A stretch of 64,000 nucleotides of DNA from RGIG4576 sp964536025 (GCA_964536025.1 CAZHXA010000001.1:1-64000), one strand, 5' to 3'. Counted from the first letter of the stretch, positions 46,444 to 56,350 are shown. The notes: generated by a model not told the origin, from the sequence alone. Numbers and translations are program-made.

Positions 46444-46508
46444 CAAAGCATAATATCTTCTTAATTTTATGCATTTTTTATTATTTGCTATACAAAACAG
46501 ATTATTAT

Positions 46509-48383
46509 ATGACATTTGAAGAATTAGGAGTCCGCGAGGATATATTGAAAGCTATAACCGAAATGGGATATGCTACCCCAATGCCGGTACAAGAAAAAGT
46601 AATACCTCATTTACTAAATGAAGATGGTGATGTAGTGGCTTTAGCCCAAACAGGAACAGGAAAAACCGCAGCTTTCGGATTACCGGTGCTACAACGAATT
46701 GACACAAAGTTAAAGCGTCCACAAGCCCTTATATTATCACCTACTCGCGAATTATGTTTGCAAATAGGTAGTGATCTTGCCGACTACTCCAAATACATAG
46801 ATAATCTTAAAGTACTCCCGGTTTATGGAGGTTCAAGCATCGATAGCCAAATACGTGCATTAAAAGAAGGTGTTCAAATAATTGTGGCAACACCGGGACG
46901 ACTTATCGACTTAATAAAGCGTAACACAGTGAAAATGGAAAACATTCACACTGTTATTCTTGATGAAGCCGATGAAATGCTTAACATGGGATTCGTTGAA
47001 GACATTAGTGAAATTTTATCCAACGTTCCCGAAAATCGCAAAATGTTGCTATTCTCTGCAACTATGCCTCCCGAAATTGCAAAGATTGCAAAAAAATACA
47101 TGAACAATCCTCAAGAATTTGTCATAGGCACACGAAACGAAGGTGCCGAAAACGTGCGACACATCTATTTTCTTGTTCATGCACGCGACAAATATCTTGC
47201 ACTTAAACGTATCGCCGACCACAATCCTAATATCTTTGGTATTATCTTCTGTCGTACTAAACGCGACACACAAGAAATAGCTGATAAATTAATTGAAGAC
47301 GGCTATAATGCCGATTCTCTTCACGGAGACCTTTCTCAGGCACAGCGTGATACCGTAATGAAGAAATTTCGCGAAAGAAATTTACAATTATTGGTTGCTA
47401 CCGATGTTGCTGCACGCGGTCTTGACGTGAACGACCTTACTCATGTTATTAACTACGGCATACCCGACGATATTGCCACTTATACACATCGTAGCGGACG
47501 TACAGGTCGTGCCGGGAAAACAGGGATTTCGGTTGCTATAATACACTCTAAAGAAAAGAGCAAAATACGCCTTATCGAAAAACGTATAGGCAAAACTTTT
47601 GAACATCTTGAAGTTCCTAAACCTCAACAAATCATCGAAAAACAACTCTACAACCTTGCCGATAAACTTGAAAAGGTTAAAGTGGATGACGAGGAAATAG
47701 AAAAATATTTACCGGGCATCAAGAAAAAACTTGATTGGCTAAGTGGAGTTGATTTATTAAAACGTGTGCTTTCGCTTGAGTTCAACCGATTGCTCGAATA
47801 TTATAAAGATGCTCCTATTCTTGACATTCCGGTAACCGAGAAAAAAGGTAAAAGAAACGAGCGTAAAGATTCCCGTAATATTACTCTCGATGAAAAAGAT
47901 CGTCGCACAGCAGAAAAAGGATATGAACGCATCTATGTAAATTTAGGTAAAGCCGATGGATTCTTTGCACCAAACCTTATTGAACTTATAAATCAAAACT
48001 CAAAAGGTCCACGCATAAATTTAGGACGCATTGACCTGCTTAGCAAATATTCTCTTTTTGACGTAAACAAAGGAGATGCACAACGCGTTATAAATGCACT
48101 TAAAAATACTGATTTTTATGGTAAACGTGTGTATTCTGAAATTGCTGCAATCGATAAAGATTACGCTAACGACAATAAAAGCAAAAAACGTGGTTCTCGC
48201 AGTGAAACAAGAGAGTTTCGTCATGAAGACAATGACAGAAACAAAAAAAATTACCCTACCGATTTTTCCGGTGGTAAAAAACCACGTCGAAGCCGTAGCT
48301 TATACGACGGAAACGAACAAAAGAAAAAAGATAAAAGCAATAAAGGAAACTTTGACAAGTTTATAAAAGAAAAGAAAAAATGA
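46509..48383 (+). CDS. DEAD-box RNA helicase with DbpA-like RNA-binding domain
   Basis: This ATP-dependent RNA helicase (DeaD/CsdA type) is likely to act in ribosome assembly or cold adaptation. Motifs: Q-motif around GYATPMPVQ, AQTGTGKTAAFG (Walker A), PTRELC, LDEADEM, SAT in LLFSATMPPE, and HRSGRTGRAGKTG. A DbpA-type RNA-binding domain is seen at about residues 475-550 (YERIYVNLGKADGFF). A charged K/R/D/E-rich tail follows. The open frame extends to 46413, but that region holds the promoter, so I start at 46509 (MTFEELGV; 624 residues). The stop overlaps the next start as ATGA. Confidence 0.92.
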   Translation: MTFEELGVREDILKAITEMGYATPMPVQEKVIPHLLNEDGDVVALAQTGTGKTAAFGLPVLQRIDTKLKRPQALILSPTRELCLQIGSDLADYSKYIDNLKVLPVYGGSSIDSQIRALKEGVQIIVATPGRLIDLIKRNTVKMENIHTVILDEADEMLNMGFVEDISEILSNVPENRKMLLFSATMPPEIAKIAKKYMNNPQEFVIGTRNEGAENVRHIYFLVHARDKYLALKRIADHNPNIFGIIFCRTKRDTQEIADKLIEDGYNADSLHGDLSQAQRDTVMKKFRERNLQLLVATDVAARGLDVNDLTHVINYGIPDDIATYTHRSGRTGRAGKTGISVAIIHSKEKSKIRLIEKRIGKTFEHLEVPKPQQIIEKQLYNLADKLEKVKVDDEEIEKYLPGIKKKLDWLSGVDLLKRVLSLEFNRLLEYYKDAPILDIPVTEKKGKRNERKDSRNITLDEKDRRTAEKGYERIYVNLGKADGFFAPNLIELINQNSKGPRINLGRIDLLSKYSLFDVNKGDAQRVINALKNTDFYGKRVYSEIAAIDKDYANDNKSKKRGSRSETREFRHEDNDRNKKNYPTDFSGGKKPRRSRSLYDGNEQKKKDKSNKGNFDKFIKEKKK

Positions 48384-49036
48384 AAAGAATCTTTTTCTTA
48401 ATATTAGGATGTTTTTTATGCATGCCACTTAGTTTGAATGCTCGTAACATCAAGGAATTATTCATTTCTGAACCGGGAGATGTTATTCCATTATTATCAC
48501 AAAGTGTGAAAATGGATATGCTCGACTACCTTGATGCAGGACGTATGGCAGAAGTAAACAATGCCTTAGGAAAAGGAACTCATTTCAATAAAGTAACCGA
48601 TAACTACATGTCAATACAGGTAACTAAAAGCAGTTGCGTTGAACTGCTTTTAATGCCTGTTTCGGCAACTGATTCCATAATCATTGCCATTACCACATTT
48701 AATTTGCCGGCAAAAGACAGCCGTATTGATTTTTACACAACCGATTGGGGAAAATATGTTCACAATGAACGTTTTTTTAAAGAACCATCTCTAAACGATT
48801 TCATCTATATACCCAAAGGAGTAAAAACAAAAAAAGAAGATATTTTCACAAATATAGACTTTCCCGTAATACAATATGTTATCAATCCCGACAAATACAC
48901 CATTACGGCAACTAACAACATTAAAGACTATATGAGCAAAGAAGATTATGAAAAAGTATCTCCTTATTTATGTCATGAAATAGAATACATTTTTAAAGAC
49001 GGAAAATTTCACAAATCGAAATCGAAATCAAAGTGA
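48380..49036 (+). CDS. DUF3256 family exported protein
   Basis: The 218-residue protein has a signal peptide (MKRIFFLILGCFLCMPLSLNA) and matches DUF3256, a Bacteroidales family of unknown function: ELFISEPGDVIPLLSQSVKMDMLDYLDAG, VTKSSCVELLLMP and DSRIDFYTTDWGKY. It is translationally coupled to the helicase gene (4-nt ATGA overlap), which is odd for a periplasmic protein. It ends in a Lys/Ser repeat (KSKSKSK). Confidence 0.82.
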   Translation: MKRIFFLILGCFLCMPLSLNARNIKELFISEPGDVIPLLSQSVKMDMLDYLDAGRMAEVNNALGKGTHFNKVTDNYMSIQVTKSSCVELLLMPVSATDSIIIAITTFNLPAKDSRIDFYTTDWGKYVHNERFFKEPSLNDFIYIPKGVKTKKEDIFTNIDFPVIQYVINPDKYTITATNNIKDYMSKEDYEKVSPYLCHEIEYIFKDGKFHKSKSKSK

Positions 49037-49064
49037 TATTTTTCGGCAATCAATCACACTTTTT

Positions 49065-49262
49065 TTACAATTCATTAAGTATTTTCTTCAATTCTTCGTC
49101 GGTTGAAAGTAATTTTGCCTTACAAATTTTCAGCAATTCAAGCGAACGAGTGGTATATGCCGACAAATTATCAATACTGCAATTTTCACTTTGCATCTCA
49201 CGCACAATTTTTTCAAGCTCTGCAATAGCTTGAGAATAAGTCATTTTTATATTTTCTTCCAT
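49065..49262 (-). CDS. xseB: Exodeoxyribonuclease VII small subunit
   Basis: XseB forms coiled bundles that extend the XseA nuclease. The 65-residue protein shows the family pattern MTYSQAIAELEKIVREMQSENCSIDNLSAYTTRS. The first five codons (MEENI) precede it. It lies 19 nt after xseA at the end of the addA-xseA-xseB unit. Confidence 0.92.
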   Translation of the reverse strand: MEENIKMTYSQAIAELEKIVREMQSENCSIDNLSAYTTRSLELLKICKAKLLSTDEELKKILNEL

Positions 49263-49281
49263 AATATATTTTAATTTTCTA

Positions 49282-50583
49282 TCATTTTACAATTGATTTT
49301 ATTTCACCATTAGCCAACTTTGTGGTTATTTCATCTCCTGCAACAATATCATCTACTCTCGTTACAATCTTATTATTTTTTATAGTAAGAGAATACCCAC
49401 GTTTCAAAGTATTTTGAGGAGAAAGTATTGCTATCTTCTCTCTTAAAGAATCAAGCATAAGATTTTCTCTTAAAATACGTTGCTCGCCGGCTTGTTTCAT
49501 TGATTGAAACAAGAATCCCAATTTTGTTCTTGACGCTGTTAAATGATTTTTCACACTCACCGGTATAGATTGACTATAATGTTTCAATTTAACATCAGCA
49601 GTCTCTATTTTATTTCTCGCAACAAGAGGAATGGTACTGCCATAATAAGCAAGTTGTTCATTAGCATGAGATACATAGTTACGCACAAGCGATACAACCG
49701 TATTAGATAAATCTGCAATATGAGTAAGTTGCATTTCTCCTCTCGAAATAAGCCATTCAGCTGCAGCTGTAGGAGTTTTCACCCTCATAGCAGCAACAGA
49801 ATCAAGTACGGTAACATCACGTTCATGTCCTATTCCCACAATTACAGGTATAGGAAATTGTGCTATATATGCAGCCAAATCATAATTATCAAAGCAATGT
49901 AATTCCGAAGTCGCTCCTCCTCCTCTGATTATGACAACACAATCAAACAAATCAATATTCCCATTTATTCTATCTAACGCCGACATCACCGACGAAACCG
50001 TCCGCTCGCCTTGCATAATAGCCGGAAAAAGTTTTGTATAAAAGTTTATACCTGATGGATTATTATTCAATTGGTTCATAAAATCGCCATATCCGGCAGC
50101 CCCCTCGGCACTAACTATTGCTATGCGTTGAGGAACTTCAGTCCACCCTATCTCTTTATTCATATTGATGATACCTTCTTGGACAAGGCGTCGAATTATT
50201 TCTTTTCGTTTTAATTCAATACCACCAACAGTATAATCCGGATTTATATTGGTTATAACAAGCGACAACCCATATTGCTCATGAAAATTAGCAGTTACCT
50301 CCACCATTAATTTTATTCCGCTTGAAAAAGTCATTCCTGTTACATGCTCAAACTCATATTTCAAGTGTAAAAACACATTAGCCCATATAACAGCACGGCT
50401 TTTAGCCAAAATGCGTGTATTTGATTCATCTTTTTGGACCAACTCCATATAACAATGACCTCCTCGCACAGCTACATCACTCAACTCAGCAGTTACCCAA
50501 CAACGCTGCACGTCAGTAGAAGCAAGTAATCGTTTAATTCTTATATTATATTCCAGTAATGATATTGAACCCAATCCTTCCAT
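49282..50583 (-). CDS. xseA: Exodeoxyribonuclease VII large subunit
   Basis: ExoVII degrades single-stranded DNA processively. The 433-residue protein has the OB-fold nucleic-acid-binding domain (about residues 5-110, with CWVTAELSDVAVRGGHCYMEL), then the catalytic core (PQRIAIVSAEGAAGYGDFMNQL, VIIRGGGATSELHCFD, VGIGHERDVTVLDSVA) and a coiled-coil C-terminus ending in LKRGYSLTIKNN. It starts 5 nt after the addA-like stop. Confidence 0.95.
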   Translation of the reverse strand: MEGLGSISLLEYNIRIKRLLASTDVQRCWVTAELSDVAVRGGHCYMELVQKDESNTRILAKSRAVIWANVFLHLKYEFEHVTGMTFSSGIKLMVEVTANFHEQYGLSLVITNINPDYTVGGIELKRKEIIRRLVQEGIINMNKEIGWTEVPQRIAIVSAEGAAGYGDFMNQLNNNPSGINFYTKLFPAIMQGERTVSSVMSALDRINGNIDLFDCVVIIRGGGATSELHCFDNYDLAAYIAQFPIPVIVGIGHERDVTVLDSVAAMRVKTPTAAAEWLISRGEMQLTHIADLSNTVVSLVRNYVSHANEQLAYYGSTIPLVARNKIETADVKLKHYSQSIPVSVKNHLTASRTKLGFLFQSMKQAGEQRILRENLMLDSLREKIAILSPQNTLKRGYSLTIKNNKIVTRVDDIVAGDEITTKLANGEIKSIVK

Positions 50584-50588
50584 GTTGT

Positions 50589-53500
50589 TTAATCAACTCT
50601 TTCTATATATTGTTCAAGTGGATACCATAAATATCCCTCTATATTCTTGAATCCTATTTCTTTCAAAATCTTAATATACTCACTTACTTGCTTTCTATAG
50701 ATATTCTCATGAATATCACCAAATTTATAATCGATTACAATAGTACGACCATCAGGTGTTATCACAAAACGGTCGGGACGTTTCTTTCCATAACCACTCA
50801 TAACACTTCGTTCATTATACACACGATTACTTGAATCAAACCAGTCTTTAACTCGCTCATCTTCAAGAGCTGACAACACTAATTGTCTATCGGATTCGTA
50901 ATAATCTTTTGGAATAACACCCTTAACCTTTAAAGAATGTAAAGCAACTTCAACATCGTCTTTATATCTTATTTTTTTAAAAATTTCATGTAATCTATTG
51001 CCTCTATTACGCTGCTCATTATCATATAAATCATGAACAACATATTCTATTTTAGTATCCTCAACCTTATATAATGGCATTTTCAGTTTATTCGCCGACT
51101 CTATTTTTTTGCCATGTTTATAGCCCTTTTCACCCGAAACAAATATACCCGCTTCATTCTTATTAAGAATTGATAACAAAGAATTCATTTTTGTGGGTGC
51201 ATTATTGTTTCCACCCAGAATAGGAGTAAATATATACAATTCATCAACAGCACGCGTAAACCCAACATAAGTCTTATTCAAAGAATCTACGATACGGTCC
51301 TTTCTTTTTTCTTTATAAAACTCCGACAACCCGCTATTTTCCAAATCAATATCAGTTTTAGGCTGTAACGGTATTACAGGAGGTATAATTTCAACCTTAG
51401 CCGATTCAAACAACCCACTTTCTTCTGCCACATTCTTTGGTATCCACAACACTTCATCATTTCCTGCCAAATCCCAATCGCAAAAAGGCAATATAACACA
51501 TCCAAATTCCAAGCCCTTAGATTTGTGTATCGTAAGAACATTTATCGCATTTTGACCATCAGGAGAGTTAACCGATGTATTACATCCGCCTTTATCCCAC
51601 CATCTCAAAAATTGGTGAACAGTGGCATTTGGACGATTAGAGAAATCTATAACACAATCTTGAAATGCTTGTATAAAAGCATTTTCATATAATAAATCAT
51701 CTTCAGAAATATTTTGTGCAATAATATGCTCTGTTATAGATACTATATTAAAAGATTCTGTGTTTTCGGGAAGCAATGACAATATAGACAATGAGACCGT
51801 ATCGTCATTACGAGAAACTGAAGCAAAACTCTCTTCTATTGCATCTCCAGGCTCTTTTTTATTATTAAATATCAACGATTCATAATTTCTCAACACTCGA
51901 TGCATATATCCATCAACATCGCCTTTTTCAGTAACTGCACCGTCAACAGAAGATATGTTTTTTGTATCAAGATAACGCAAATGACTTATAATCAATCTTA
52001 CAGCAGGAGAATTTCTTAACATCAAGGACTCATTGGAAATCACATTTATTACCGACTCTCCACATTCTAATGTTGCATTATAATCAAGAATACGTTTTAT
52101 GACATCAGCACCCTGCGAATTAGTTGAAACTAACACTGCTATGTCTTTATATTCATATCCTCTGGAAACTATATCGTTAATCAATGATGGCAAACGTTCA
52201 AGAACCACATCATCAAACTTTCCTGCTTCTTCGTTTGAAGATTTTCCTTCAATAAACTGCACCTCTACATATCCATTGTTTTTATATTGTTTTCCCTCAG
52301 GTAAAGCTTGAACAACATTTCCATATTCGGCTCCAGCTCCAAGCATTGGTGCTATTTTTGAAAAAAAATCATTATTAAACTCCACGACACACGGGGTGCT
52401 ACGCCAATTTATACTTTTCCCCTTGTCATTTTGTTTAACGGTAAAATGTCGTCCCACCTCGTTTCTCAGCAATGTAGGGTCGGCATTACGAAAGCGATAA
52501 ATACATTGTTTTTCATCTCCAATTATAAGATTATCACATCCTTCAGCACAACTATTATACAACAAAGGTTTCATATTCTCCCATTGAGCCTTCGAGGTAT
52601 CTTGAAATTCATCTATTAAAAAATGATTTAGCCAAATCCCTACCCTTTCATAAACAAACGGAGTATCTTCATTATTGATGATTTTACGAAGTAAATCATT
52701 TGTATCAGAAAGCAGTATCAGTTCATTTTCTTTTCTAAACTTTGTCAAGTAACGGCTTATTTCTCCCAAAAGGCCAAGCATAAACACGTTACGATGCATC
52801 TCCTTATAAATCAAAAAACGCTTGTTACACTCTACAATTTCGTTGATACAACACACAATGGAAGATATAGTAAGTTCGCTTAATCGAGGAGCATTTTTTG
52901 CTTTTCCTTTTTTAAACCACTTATCCGATTTATTTACACTATCAAGCATTTTAACTGTACTATATTGTCCAAGTCCGCAATCGATATTTTCCTCACAGAT
53001 ATTCAAAATCCACATTAAACCACCTTTGCTGTTCAACATGTCTTTAGTCAATCCATCATTTTCACTTAATTGCAATATTTTTTTTGTCTTTAAGACTGCA
53101 TTCTTTTTCTGCACTTGCATTTGTTCATACAAGTATGCCTTAAACTGCATTATGTAATCGTAAGAAGACTCTTTTATACCGTCATATCCAAGATAAGCTA
53201 TTATTTCATCTATACGAGTTCGCAAATCCTCTTTTGTAAGACATTGTGCAAAATCATTCAATGTAAATGAGCGTGAGAACTTTGCACCTGAAATATTGAC
53301 TGCTTCCGATTCAAGAAATATGTTCCATGATTTTTTATTTGCCACTTCATCTTTTATAAACTCTCTTATCCATGACTTTACCCTTCTCAATCTTTTTGCT
53401 TCCTCTTTATTTTGCGATGCATCCCTATCGTGTGCCAAGCTTGACAAAAAATCATTTACGCCCACCTTTATGGCATAATCATTATCGAGCTCCACATCAT

Positions 53501-53927
53501 AGTTATAAGACATTTTCAATTCTTTGGCAAATGTGCGTAAAATCATTTGAAAGAAAGAATCTATCGTGCTTACATTGAAATTAGTGTAATCAAACAGCAA
53601 TTCTACCATGGCACGATTTGCCGCTTTGGTTATTTCTTCTGCGGAAACATTTCCAAAATCTTCACACAATTCGTTTAAATATGGACTTGTTTTACCCGGT
53701 ATTCTACCTGCCAATATCGATAATTCTTTAACGATACGTTCTTTCATCTCCCCTGTAGCTTTATTGGTAAACGTTACGGCAAGAATATGGCGATGCCTGT
53801 TATGCTCTTTTTCATTTGAAAGCATAAAACGTCCTTTACGTTTTTCTCCAAGCAATAATTTTATGTATTCATAGGTCAATCGATAAGTTTTACCCGACCC
53901 TGCAGAAGCCTTTATTACGTTTATCAT
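50589..53927 (-). CDS. addA: AddA/RecB-like UvrD-family helicase-nuclease
   Basis: The 1112-residue protein is a superfamily 1A helicase with a C-terminal PD-(D/E)xK nuclease, used in double-strand-break processing. Motifs: Walker A ASAGSGKTYRL (residues 7-17), AVTFTNKATGEMK, LLIDEFQDTSKAQWENM (motif II), GDEKQCIYRFRNADP, VLTIHKSKGLEFGCV and VGFTRAVDELY. The nuclease is PDRFVITPDGRTIVIDYKFG near residue 1070. No adjacent AddB partner is seen; it would have to be elsewhere. It leads an operon with xseA and xseB. Confidence 0.88.
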   Translation of the reverse strand: MINVIKASAGSGKTYRLTYEYIKLLLGEKRKGRFMLSNEKEHNRHRHILAVTFTNKATGEMKERIVKELSILAGRIPGKTSPYLNELCEDFGNVSAEEITKAANRAMVELLFDYTNFNVSTIDSFFQMILRTFAKELKMSYNYDVELDNDYAIKVGVNDFLSSLAHDRDASQNKEEAKRLRRVKSWIREFIKDEVANKKSWNIFLESEAVNISGAKFSRSFTLNDFAQCLTKEDLRTRIDEIIAYLGYDGIKESSYDYIMQFKAYLYEQMQVQKKNAVLKTKKILQLSENDGLTKDMLNSKGGLMWILNICEENIDCGLGQYSTVKMLDSVNKSDKWFKKGKAKNAPRLSELTISSIVCCINEIVECNKRFLIYKEMHRNVFMLGLLGEISRYLTKFRKENELILLSDTNDLLRKIINNEDTPFVYERVGIWLNHFLIDEFQDTSKAQWENMKPLLYNSCAEGCDNLIIGDEKQCIYRFRNADPTLLRNEVGRHFTVKQNDKGKSINWRSTPCVVEFNNDFFSKIAPMLGAGAEYGNVVQALPEGKQYKNNGYVEVQFIEGKSSNEEAGKFDDVVLERLPSLINDIVSRGYEYKDIAVLVSTNSQGADVIKRILDYNATLECGESVINVISNESLMLRNSPAVRLIISHLRYLDTKNISSVDGAVTEKGDVDGYMHRVLRNYESLIFNNKKEPGDAIEESFASVSRNDDTVSLSILSLLPENTESFNIVSITEHIIAQNISEDDLLYENAFIQAFQDCVIDFSNRPNATVHQFLRWWDKGGCNTSVNSPDGQNAINVLTIHKSKGLEFGCVILPFCDWDLAGNDEVLWIPKNVAEESGLFESAKVEIIPPVIPLQPKTDIDLENSGLSEFYKEKRKDRIVDSLNKTYVGFTRAVDELYIFTPILGGNNNAPTKMNSLLSILNKNEAGIFVSGEKGYKHGKKIESANKLKMPLYKVEDTKIEYVVHDLYDNEQRNRGNRLHEIFKKIRYKDDVEVALHSLKVKGVIPKDYYESDRQLVLSALEDERVKDWFDSSNRVYNERSVMSGYGKKRPDRFVITPDGRTIVIDYKFGDIHENIYRKQVSEYIKILKEIGFKNIEGYLWYPLEQYIERVD

Positions 53928-53950
53928 TATACAAGCAGATAAAATTTATT

Positions 53951-53981
53951 CAAAAATAGCTTATAATTTCCAAAAGCCAAA
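53951..53981 (-). promoter_or_regulatory. Promoter of addA-xseA-xseB
   Basis: On the minus strand TTTG (53981-53978), a 19-bp spacer and TATTTTTG (53958-53951). The -7 element lies 24 nt before the ATG. Confidence 0.7.
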
Positions 53982-54023
53982 AAAAAAACTTACTTTAGCA
54001 TGTGAATATAAATTTTTGATACC

Positions 54024-55163
54024 ATGTCTGCCTATAAAGAAGCCATACTTATAATAAATATTGTAAGTTTATTGTTTTTGCTTGGGCTTTCAGGATTTCT
54101 ATTCCATACCAGGCATTACAACAAACGACTTTTATTACCTGCAATAATTTTCGTTGCAAGTTGTATCCCAATTTATATATACAACATAGTATTGACGTTC
54201 AACTTGTATGACATATCTTTATGGTTGGCTCCATTGGCTTATTCTTCAATAACTCTGTTATTTCCGGCATTATGGTTGTACATTCACAATTATTTAAATA
54301 CCGGGAACAAGTTCTCCTTACTAAGACTAATTCACTTCATTCCTACTATAACATGTGCAATCGTATATCTGTCATATCTTTCAACATTACCTTTTCATGA
54401 GCAAGCTAATTTCATGCTTCATAAAAATACGCACATGAACACTTGGATAAGTTACACAAACATAATAATACTGATTCTTCAAATTATTATGTATTTCCCA
54501 ATAATATTCATTTATTTATCTCAAGTAAAAAGACTTATCTTTGAATATTTTTCTTATACTGAATGGTTGAATTACAGATGGTTTAAAAACACAGCAATAT
54601 TCCTCGCCTTAACATTTGCGACCATCGTAATAAGCTATCATCTTTGCAAAAACAGCAGTACTTGGGTGCTGAATATTTTTGAAATCCTCATAGCATGTTA
54701 TTTCACATACAATGTAATAAAAACTACACCTGAGGATATTTTTTCAATTCAAGACGAACCAATAATACTTATGCAATTTGACGAAATTATAGGTACAGAG
54801 CCTAAAATTTCAAAATCAAAATGCAATAAAATTATTAAGTCTCTTGCAGAATATATAACAAACCCACAATATTATCTGTCTCCCACTCTTAATATACCTA
54901 TATTGTCGGCTATTATTGGTATTAAATCTGAAAATACAGTTTACGCATTCAAGAAAAAATTCAATTGTACTTTTTTTGATTACATAAACAAAAAACGATT
55001 GGATTATGCCATAAGCATATTAAAAAAACAACCTGAATCGAATATAGATGACGTTATTACACAAAGTGGATTTCTTACAAAAAAAACTTTTGTAAATACA
55101 CTTAAAAAAAATTACAACAAGACGCTTTCGCAACTACTTGAAGAAATTGACAACTCTATATAA
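54024..55163 (+). CDS. Membrane-bound AraC-type regulator (7TM sensor plus HTH)
   Basis: The 379-residue protein has about seven hydrophobic segments in residues 8-235, then a cytoplasmic AraC-like HTH (about 265-370): LNIPILSAIIGIKSENTVYAFKKKFNCTFFDYINKKRLDYAISIL and DVITQSGFLTKKTFVNTLKKNYN. The membrane part would replace the usual soluble sensor. The ligand is unknown. It is a single gene between the divergent addA operon and the convergent SUI1 gene. No known target is adjacent, though porT lies about 450 nt away on the same strand. Confidence 0.8.
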   Translation: MSAYKEAILIINIVSLLFLLGLSGFLFHTRHYNKRLLLPAIIFVASCIPIYIYNIVLTFNLYDISLWLAPLAYSSITLLFPALWLYIHNYLNTGNKFSLLRLIHFIPTITCAIVYLSYLSTLPFHEQANFMLHKNTHMNTWISYTNIIILILQIIMYFPIIFIYLSQVKRLIFEYFSYTEWLNYRWFKNTAIFLALTFATIVISYHLCKNSSTWVLNIFEILIACYFTYNVIKTTPEDIFSIQDEPIILMQFDEIIGTEPKISKSKCNKIIKSLAEYITNPQYYLSPTLNIPILSAIIGIKSENTVYAFKKKFNCTFFDYINKKRLDYAISILKKQPESNIDDVITQSGFLTKKTFVNTLKKNYNKTLSQLLEEIDNSI

Positions 55164-55173
55164 ACTGATTATA

Positions 55174-55521
55174 TCAAATTATTCTTGCTTTATATCCCTT
55201 ATTGGTTAAATATGATAGGATTTTCTCACGAAAATCACCTTGTATAAGTATTTCTCCGCCACGAGCAGAACCTCCTACTCCACAATATTGCTTCAATTCT
55301 TTAGCAAGAGTTTTCAATGCCTCTTCACCACCTTCAAAATTGACGATAAGCGTAACTTTTTTACCATTACGATTACGTTTATCAAGCATTATATCCAATC
55401 GTTTAGTACATATTGACGCTGATGCTTCCTCTACCGAAGAATCATTAGGTTCTGCTTGAACACTCTCTGGACTTATATTAAAAGCAAGTCCCAATTTATC
55501 TTTCCAATCCAAATTTTCCAT
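55174..55521 (-). CDS. yciH: SUI1/YciH-family translation factor
   Basis: Bacterial relatives of eIF1 (YciH) affect initiation fidelity. The C-terminal SUI1 domain (about residues 35-115) reads GKKVTLIVNFEGGEEALKTLAKELKQYCGVGGSARGGEILIQGDFREKILSYL. The frame is open to 55545, but a TTG-N20-TAATTTTG promoter at 55573-55543 puts transcription start near 55537, so I choose ATG 55521 (MENLDWK; 115 residues). Monocistronic. Confidence 0.9.
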   Translation of the reverse strand: MENLDWKDKLGLAFNISPESVQAEPNDSSVEEASASICTKRLDIMLDKRNRNGKKVTLIVNFEGGEEALKTLAKELKQYCGVGGSARGGEILIQGDFREKILSYLTNKGYKARII

Positions 55522-55529
55522 TATATTTG
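55522..55529 (+). promoter_or_regulatory. Possible -7 element of the porT-porN operon
   Basis: TATATTTG, 81 nt before the porT ATG, just upstream of the SUI1 start codon on the opposite strand. No TTTG at -33, so it is weaker than the SUI1 promoter. Confidence 0.4.
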
Positions 55530-55542
55530 CATTATTTTGAGC

Positions 55543-55573
55543 CAAAATTACTGTTTTTCATAAGAAATTGCAA
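55543..55573 (-). promoter_or_regulatory. Promoter of the SUI1/YciH gene
   Basis: On the minus strand TTG (55573-55571), a 20-bp spacer and TAATTTTG (55550-55543). Confidence 0.7.
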
Positions 55574-55610
55574 TAACTAAAATAATTCTACGTTAATAAA
55601 CTATATAATT

Positions 55611-56336
55611 ATGAAAAATAACATCACTAAAAATATTATAATCCTATTGTTATTGGCAATTTCAAGCATCAGTGCAACTGCACAACGACGCAACGATAAA
55701 CTATTAAATCGTCCTTATGCTGATTTAAAGCCAATACACTTCGGTTTTTCTGTAGGAGTACAATTTCAAGATTTAAATATTTCAAACAACGGATATATCA
55801 CGCCTGAAGGAGAATCATGGTTTGCCGAAATACCTGCATATTCTCCCGGCTTTTGCGTAAATGTTTTAGCTGATTTAAGATTGAACAACCATTTTAATCT
55901 TCGTGTTTCTCCCGGAATGTACTTTGGCAACAAAAAAGCACATTATCGCAACTCCGTAACCGGAGAAGAAAACACTCAAGATATTAAAAGCAACTACGTA
56001 GTAGTACCTGTGGATATAAAATATTCGGCTACAAGATATAAAAACATTAGACCTTACATAGTAAGTGGTATAATGGGCGTTCTTGACGTTTCAAAAAAAC
56101 GACCGGAGCAATTAAAATTAAATGACATCGATGCCATGCTTACTATAGGTTTAGGCTGTAATTTTTACTTGCCATATTTCAAGTTATGTCCTGAATTGAA
56201 ATTTTGCTTTGGGCTGAGAAATTTGCTTGATTCTAAGCGTCCTGATTTACAAGACAATCCTGAAATGATGAAATATACTCAATCGGTGTCACAAGTCAAA
56301 TCTAATATGATTGTGCTAACTTTTTACTTTGAATAA
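55611..56336 (+). CDS. porT: T9SS outer-membrane protein PorT (SprT-like)
   Basis: PorT is a small barrel protein required for gingipain secretion in P. gingivalis. The 241-residue protein has a signal peptide (ending near ATAQ), then the family motif LNRPYADLKPIHFGFSVGVQFQDL, and an outer-membrane barrel (OMP_b-brl_2-like) with terminal strand MIVLTFYFE. It heads the rightward porT-porP-porK-porL-porM-porN run, with 14 nt to porP. Confidence 0.87.
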   Translation: MKNNITKNIIILLLLAISSISATAQRRNDKLLNRPYADLKPIHFGFSVGVQFQDLNISNNGYITPEGESWFAEIPAYSPGFCVNVLADLRLNNHFNLRVSPGMYFGNKKAHYRNSVTGEENTQDIKSNYVVVPVDIKYSATRYKNIRPYIVSGIMGVLDVSKKRPEQLKLNDIDAMLTIGLGCNFYLPYFKLCPELKFCFGLRNLLDSKRPDLQDNPEMMKYTQSVSQVKSNMIVLTFYFE

Positions 56337-56350
56337 AACGTGTCTTCAAG

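Noticed and set aside
46413..46508. N-terminal 32-residue hydrophobic extension of the DEAD-box helicase
   Set aside because: A consensus promoter covers 46413-46443, so translation cannot start at 46413; the extension is upstream DNA.
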